From NCBI GenBank assembly GCA_902475475.1, contig CABRZY010000011.1, positions 1 through 18,139 of the forward strand: a stretch of DNA of 18,139 nucleotides. The letters run 5' to 3'. How positions within the stretch are numbered: position 1 is the stretch's first letter; each line of letters starts with the position of its first letter. Position numbers and translations under genes: made by a program. Source of the stretch: an uncultured Collinsella sp. (lineage in GTDB: Bacteria > Actinomycetota > Coriobacteriia > Coriobacteriales > Coriobacteriaceae). Shown here in pieces: positions 14,280-18,139 of the stretch. Below the pieces are notes generated by a model that had not been told where the DNA came from, did not search any database, and worked only from the letters and a program-made list of their open reading frames with translations.

Positions 14280-16430
14280 TTAGTACTGGCTCTCGTGCTT
14301 GCTGAAGAAGTCGAAGCGCGGGGGCAGCGGCTTCACGCGGTGCTCGCCGGGCTTCTCGCCCAGGCTTTCCACGAACTCGTCCGTGGAGGCAAAGATGTTA
14401 TCCCAGCTAAAGAAGGCGACCGGATCGACGTCGAAGTACTCGCAGATGAGCTCGCAGCCGGCCGGCACAATACCGTGCATCAGGACGGTCGCCACGCGCA
14501 GCTCGGTAAAGGCGTCGACGAGGGCCTGCGTCATGGCGGCGTTTGCCTCGTTACCCTCGAGCTTGTTGGCGGCCTTGGAGGCGTCGCTCCAGCGCTTGTT
14601 GGCGGCGCGCAGGTAGTCGTCGCACACGGCAAGCGCGCGGTGCGTCTCGAACTTGTACATGGCCTGCTCAAAGGCAAGGGTTGCCTGCTGGGCGGCTTCG
14701 ACCACGGTGTCAGAAGCGGCACCAGCGGGGATGCAGCCGTTGCGGTAGGGGCTCTCGTCGCCCTCCTTGACGGCGACGCCGTAGAAGCAGCTGCGGGCCA
14801 AGCGGTTGAACACGCCGGTCAACAGCGCGCTCTCCTTAAGGGCCGGATCGATGACGCGCTTGTCGTCGCAGGCACGCACCTCGTTGCCGTCCTTGTCCTT
14901 GCCGGTCACACGTGTGTCATATGCCTTGGGGCTAAAGCTTACCGGCTTCTCGGACAGGCCGAGCGACAGCCAATGCGCGCGCATCTGCTCGCAGGTGTAG
15001 TGGTTGAGCAGGTCGTCTGCCGGCGGGGGAGGCGTCTGCGAGGACGAGCTGGCCTTTTTGCCCATGTAGAGCAGGTGGTAGCAGGCGCTGACGGTGCTCT
15101 GCGTGAGGTTCCAGCCCAGGGCCTCCCACATGGCGGTCTGCGCGATGCAGTAGAAGTAGATGTTGTCCTGACCGATAAACTGGTAAATCTGAGCGTCGTC
15201 AGAGCACCACCAGTCGCGCCAGTCGAGCGAGCTGTGCTGGTAGGTGGGCGCGGGCACTTGCGTGGAGTCGGCAGCGGGCTCGCCCATGAGGGCGGCATCC
15301 TGGGCGGCGACACCCTCGGTCACGCCGGCGGCCTTGGCATCGCGCGCGAGCACGGTACGCGTATAGCTGATGGGCGCCCACAGACTCTCGGGCCAGCACC
15401 AGCAGGTGACGTCGGAGACGCCGTCGACCTGGGGCACCGGAACGCCCCAGTCGATGTTACCGGTGATGCGGAAGGGCACGAGCGCCTTGCCGCTGCGGAA
15501 GCGCACGCCGCCGTTGGCGAGCACCGCGTGGGCGTCGTCGCGCTCCTTCCAGCTGGGGAAGGTGACGGTAAAGCTGCTCTTGTTGCCCTCGGGCTCCAGC
15601 ACGGTGTGCTCGGGAAGCTGATCCTCGACGGCATCGAAGGCCTCGCGGAACTTGTTCTGGATATACAGCTGAGCCGGCAGCAGCCACTCCTCCATGGTCT
15701 TGGAGACCACGGAGCGAACCTGCGGGTTCTGGGCTAGCTTGGCGGTATAGGTCTTCATAAAGTCGAGGTAGGCCGGCAGGTCAAAGTAGAGGTTGTCGAC
15801 CGGGCGCAGCTCGGGCACCTCGCCGGTGAGCTGGCTCTTGGGCGCGATGAGCTCCTCAGGCTCAAACTGGTGGCCCAGGTCGCACTCGTCGGCATAGGCC
15901 TTCTCGGACTTGCAGCCCTGGATGGGGCAGCGGCCGATCACCTGGCGGCCGTTGAGGAACGTGCCGGCCTTGGCGTCGTAGAACTGCAGCGTGGAGCGCT
16001 TGGAGATGGTGCCCTGTTCGTGCAGACGCTCGATAATCTCGGCGGTCACCTCGTTGTGAATCTGCGCAGCCGGCTCAAGGCCCGAGCCGCCGTAGATATC
16101 GCAGCTGATGTTGTAGTTGTTGAGGGTCGCGGCCTGGCGGGAGTGATTGGACTCGACATACTCGGCGATGGACTTGTCGTAGCCCTCGTTCTCCTTGAGC
16201 TTGCGGTAGCTCTCCATGATGGGCGAGCCGTAGCAGTCGGTGCCCGAGGTGAAGATGACGTTCTCGCGGCCCAGACGGTCGCGCAGGAAGCGGGCGAAGA
16301 AGTCGGCCGGGACAAAGACGCCACCGACGTGGCCAAAGTGAAGGCCCTTGTTGCCGTAGGGCTCGCCGGCGGTAACGATGGCGCGGCGAGGCCAGCTGGG
16401 ACGGTCGTTCATGGAGTATTTGGATGCCAT
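14280..16430 (-). CDS. Methionyl-tRNA synthetase-like class I tRNA ligase with altered KMSKS loop
   Basis: This 716-residue protein has the layout of methionyl-tRNA synthetase. It has a HIGH-type HFGH (31-34), a cysteine knuckle (C168, C173, C183, with H187 near) in the connective domain, ITGNIDWGVPVP (322-333) and a WAPISY segment (351-356). FIGQDNIYFY (418-427) stands where MetRS has FIGKDI, and an anticodon-binding-like helical C-terminus follows. At the KMSKS position it reads GKKASSSS (457-464), so the second catalytic lysine is missing, and a proline run follows. An Ala-rich insertion lies at about 362-400. The start is the ATG at 16430 with AAGGAG 5 bases upstream. The longer frame to 16523 lacks a ribosome site. 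It could be the cell's MetRS with a variant loop, or a paralogue with another role. The next gene downstream is an RNA methyltransferase. Confidence 0.85.
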   Translation of the reverse strand: MASKYSMNDRPSWPRRAIVTAGEPYGNKGLHFGHVGGVFVPADFFARFLRDRLGRENVIFTSGTDCYGSPIMESYRKLKENEGYDKSIAEYVESNHSRQAATLNNYNISCDIYGGSGLEPAAQIHNEVTAEIIERLHEQGTISKRSTLQFYDAKAGTFLNGRQVIGRCPIQGCKSEKAYADECDLGHQFEPEELIAPKSQLTGEVPELRPVDNLYFDLPAYLDFMKTYTAKLAQNPQVRSVVSKTMEEWLLPAQLYIQNKFREAFDAVEDQLPEHTVLEPEGNKSSFTVTFPSWKERDDAHAVLANGGVRFRSGKALVPFRITGNIDWGVPVPQVDGVSDVTCWCWPESLWAPISYTRTVLARDAKAAGVTEGVAAQDAALMGEPAADSTQVPAPTYQHSSLDWRDWWCSDDAQIYQFIGQDNIYFYCIAQTAMWEALGWNLTQSTVSACYHLLYMGKKASSSSQTPPPPADDLLNHYTCEQMRAHWLSLGLSEKPVSFSPKAYDTRVTGKDKDGNEVRACDDKRVIDPALKESALLTGVFNRLARSCFYGVAVKEGDESPYRNGCIPAGAASDTVVEAAQQATLAFEQAMYKFETHRALAVCDDYLRAANKRWSDASKAANKLEGNEANAAMTQALVDAFTELRVATVLMHGIVPAGCELICEYFDVDPVAFFSWDNIFASTDEFVESLGEKPGEHRVKPLPPRFDFFSKHESQY

Positions 16431-16548
16431 GGGACTCCTTCGCATATGGTGAGAGCGCGGCCGGGCGCAAGGCCTGGCGACGCGGTGGTCAATTCGTGCA
16501 TATCGTTCGACATTATCGCACATGCGGACGGGTACGTGGCAGGGGCGC

Positions 16549-16562
16549 TATCCTAAGATGCT
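16549..16562 (+). promoter_or_regulatory. Candidate -10 element directly upstream of the DUF3267 gene
   Basis: TATCCT (16549-16554) lies 8 bases before the ATG at 16563, with no Shine-Dalgarno between. If it is the -10, transcription starts at or next to the start codon and the mRNA is leaderless. No good -35 is visible. Confidence 0.3.
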
Positions 16563-17129
16563 ATGAATGAGATTTCCAACATACATGCGTTTGAGGACGA
16601 GGATTTTCTGCACGCTTGCTTCGTGTGGGGGATGGTCGTAGTCGGCGTGTTTGCCGTGTGCCTGGTGCCGGTGTTTATGCTGCTGGGCGGGCCTGCAGAC
16701 TTGGATGCGGCTGACGCGGGCGGCTGGATGGCTGTCGTGGGCTGGATAGTCGGCTTGGCTGCGATCTCAATGGCGTCGTTCGCCGTGCACGAGCTGGTGC
16801 ACGGTGTGTTATTTAAGCTGCTGGCGCCTGCGGGCGCGAAGGTGACCTTTGGGGCGAATCGCGAGACGGCGATGATCTATGCCTGCGCCGAAGGCGTTGT
16901 GTATTCGCGCCGGCGGTACATGGCGGTTTGCCTGGCGCCGACGGTTGTTGTGACGACAACGCTTGCCCTGGGGTTTGCGTTTTCGGGTTATCCGCTGCTG
17001 TGCTATCTGGCTGCCGGCTTGCATTTGTCGGGCTGTGTAGGCGACTGGTATTACGTGCGGACCATTTTGCGCGACCGCCGCATTGTCGCCTGCGAGGATA
17101 CGTCCTTTGGCGTGCGCTTTTTTGGGTGA
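16563..17129 (+). CDS. DUF3267 membrane protein, putative zincin metalloprotease
   Basis: The 188-residue protein has about four membrane spans (roughly 19-42, 55-75, 119-141 and 143-160). An HExxH zinc motif (HELVH, 76-80) lies at the end of the second span, and GDWYYVRTI (160-168) follows the fourth, where D161 may be the third metal ligand. This is the pattern of the DUF3267 family, proposed membrane-embedded zincins related in arrangement to site-2-type proteases. No substrate is known. The ATG at 16563 lacks a Shine-Dalgarno, so translation may be leaderless or start from weaker signals. It reads in the same direction as queH, whose start is 10 bases after its stop, so the two are probably cotranscribed, though no functional link to queuosine is evident. 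Confidence 0.85.
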   Translation: MNEISNIHAFEDEDFLHACFVWGMVVVGVFAVCLVPVFMLLGGPADLDAADAGGWMAVVGWIVGLAAISMASFAVHELVHGVLFKLLAPAGAKVTFGANRETAMIYACAEGVVYSRRRYMAVCLAPTVVVTTTLALGFAFSGYPLLCYLAAGLHLSGCVGDWYYVRTILRDRRIVACEDTSFGVRFFG

Positions 17130-17139
17130 GGAGATGTCG

Positions 17140-17715
17140 ATGAAGTCGTTGTTGCTGCATGCGTGCTGTGCACCATGCTCGCTTGAGCCGGTTCGCCTGC
17201 TGCGCGAGGAGGGGTTTGAGCCCACGATTTGCTGGACCAACCCCAATATTCAACCGCGCGATGAATGGCAGCGCCGCTTGGACGAGCTGCGCCGGTGGTG
17301 TGCCGATGGCGACATCGAGCTCATCGAGGCGGGGGAGGACCGCGAGCGCTGGGAGGCCGGCGTGGCCCCACTGGGCGCCGATCGGCCCCGTCGCTGTCGC
17401 GCGTGCTATGCCCTGCGTCTGGCCGAGGCATGCCGTGTGGCCCAGGAGCGTGGGTTTGAGTTTGTGGGTACGACGCTCGCCGTCTCGCCGTATCAGTTGT
17501 TCGAAACCTGCAATGATGTGCTTGAGCGCTTGGCGGCGGCACATGGGCTCGTCCCGGTCATTCGCGATTTTCGCCCGTATTATCCCGAGGCCACGCGTCG
17601 TTCGCGCGAGCTGGGCATGTATCGGCAGAATTACTGCGGCTGCCGATTCTCGGCCGTCGAGGCGGCCATGGACCGCGCCCGCATCCGCGACGAGCGCAAA
17701 GCGTCCAAAAAGTAG
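17140..17715 (+). CDS. queH: Epoxyqueuosine reductase QueH
   Basis: QueH reduces epoxyqueuosine to queuosine at position 34 of GUN-anticodon tRNAs, the last step of the pathway. It is the non-homologous counterpart of the cobalamin-dependent QueG. The 191-residue protein (DUF208 family) shows HACCAPC (7-13), WTNPNIQPRDEW (32-43), CRACYALRL (86-94) and YRQNYCGCRFS (161-171). The cysteine pairs C9/C10 and C86/C89 fit the iron-sulfur cluster site of the family, and C166/C168 form the conserved C-terminal pair. The start is the ATG at 17140, 6 bases after GAGGAG. An ATG at 17134 abuts that site and is less likely. The gene follows the DUF3267 gene by 10 bases and precedes queA by 64 bases. Confidence 0.94.
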   Translation: MKSLLLHACCAPCSLEPVRLLREEGFEPTICWTNPNIQPRDEWQRRLDELRRWCADGDIELIEAGEDRERWEAGVAPLGADRPRRCRACYALRLAEACRVAQERGFEFVGTTLAVSPYQLFETCNDVLERLAAAHGLVPVIRDFRPYYPEATRRSRELGMYRQNYCGCRFSAVEAAMDRARIRDERKASKK

Positions 17716-17737
17716 TTCTTTTGGGCTGGCAGCCTGC

Positions 17738-17743
17738 TAGGAT
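17738..17743 (+). promoter_or_regulatory. Candidate -10 element of queA
   Basis: TAGGAT in the 64-base gap between queH and queA would start transcription near 17750 and leave a leader of about 30 bases containing the queA ribosome site. The matching -35 region is poor, and read-through from queH is equally possible. Confidence 0.25.
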
Positions 17744-17779
17744 GTAGAGCGGACTTTAGCTATATAAGGAGTATCCGAC

Positions 17780-18139
17780 GTGTCTATGCGTACTGATGAT
17801 TTTGACTACAACCTTCCCGAGGAACTGATTGCCCAGGCTCCTGCCGAGCCGCGCGACTCCTGCCGCCTGCTGGTGGTGGATCGCAAGGGCTCCCAGGCGG
17901 GAATGCCGCTGGAGCACGGCGGTACCGTTGAACACCGTATCTTCCGTGACATCATCGACTATATCGAGCCGGGCGACGTGCTCGTCATCAACCAGACGCG
18001 CGTGATGCCGGCCCGTCTTATCGGTCGCAAGACGGGCTCGGGCGGCGTGGTCGAGACGTTGCTGCTCAAGCGCCGCGAGGATGTTGACCCGCTGGGCCAT
18101 GTTTGGGAGTGCTTGGTCAAGCCGGGGAGCGCCACCGGC
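17780..18139 (+). CDS. queA: tRNA preQ1(34) S-adenosylmethionine ribosyltransferase-isomerase QueA (3' end outside window)
   Basis: QueA transfers and rearranges the ribosyl group of SAM onto preQ1 at tRNA position 34 to form epoxyqueuosine, the substrate of the neighbouring QueH. Only the first 120 codons are present, and the window ends inside the gene. The visible part has the family's N-terminal signature: DFDYNLPEELIAQAPAEPRD (7-26), RLLVVDR, HRIFRDIIDYIEPGDVLVIN and TRVMPARLIGRK. The start is the GTG at 17780, 8 bases after AAGGAG (17766-17771). An ATG two codons later is too far from that site. No frameshift or stop is seen. With queH it forms a compact queuosine-completion pair. Confidence 0.94.
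   Translation, partial: MSMRTDDFDYNLPEELIAQAPAEPRDSCRLLVVDRKGSQAGMPLEHGGTVEHRIFRDIIDYIEPGDVLVINQTRVMPARLIGRKTGSGGVVETLLLKRREDVDPLGHVWECLVKPGSATG

Noticed and set aside
14100..15737. 545-codon plus-strand frame with protein-like look
   Set aside because: It is antisense to the methyltransferase and synthetase-like genes. Its Gly/Val/Ala/Leu-rich composition is typical of GC-rich shadows.
16813..17544. 243-codon minus-strand frame
   Set aside because: It is antisense to the DUF3267 and queH genes, whose motifs are unmistakable.
17716..17779. preQ1 riboswitch ahead of queA
   Set aside because: The gap is only 64 bases and lacks the preQ1 hairpin plus A-rich tail arrangement.

Overview
The window looks like a piece of chromosome from a gut-type actinobacterium of class Coriobacteriia, most like Collinsella. 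This is inferred from the high-GC coding sequence, the mix of actinobacterial and Firmicutes-like families (class III fructose-bisphosphatase, DegV, QueH) and long surface proteins with DUF4430 domains. I ran no search, so the taxon is a judgement. There is no rRNA, tRNA, CRISPR array, insertion sequence or phage gene. All but the two edge genes appear intact.

Layout. 1-2051 (+): end of an operon with a small acidic protein of unknown function followed by an AarF/ABC1/UbiB-type atypical kinase. 2103-7222 (+): a self-contained transcription unit bounded by terminators. It has a cobalamin (B12) riboswitch, then a 1282-residue surface protein with four tandem DUF4430 (transcobalamin C-terminal-like) domains, a PQQ-type beta-propeller, an InlB-type repeat, a low-complexity stalk and a C-terminal membrane anchor. 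A second, N-terminally anchored DUF4430 protein follows. 7258-10339 (-): fbp (class III fructose-1,6-bisphosphatase) and two paralogous GtrA-family membrane proteins. 10660-11550 (+): a DegV-family fatty-acid-binding protein. 11658-12749 (-): an orphan TIM-barrel-like protein. 12941-13111 (+): a 56-residue single-span membrane protein. 13136-16430 (-): an RNA m5C methyltransferase and a methionyl-tRNA-synthetase-like protein with an altered KMSKS loop. 16563-18139 (+): a DUF3267 membrane zincin, queH, and the 5' part of queA.

How the genes work together. The most interesting unit is the B12 riboswitch plus the two DUF4430 proteins. The riboswitch implies expression when corrinoid is scarce. 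DUF4430 belongs to the same family as the C-terminal domain of animal transcobalamin and intrinsic factor, and the large protein also carries a beta-propeller, the fold of the Bacteroides B12-capture protein BtuG. I infer a cell-surface corrinoid capture system in a monoderm bacterium, with one protein anchored at its C-terminus and the other at its N-terminus. At the right end, QueA and QueH catalyse the last two steps of queuosine synthesis on tRNA. Together with the methyltransferase and the synthetase-like protein, this makes 13-18 kb rich in RNA-modification and tRNA functions. The remaining genes are ordinary chromosomal housekeeping.
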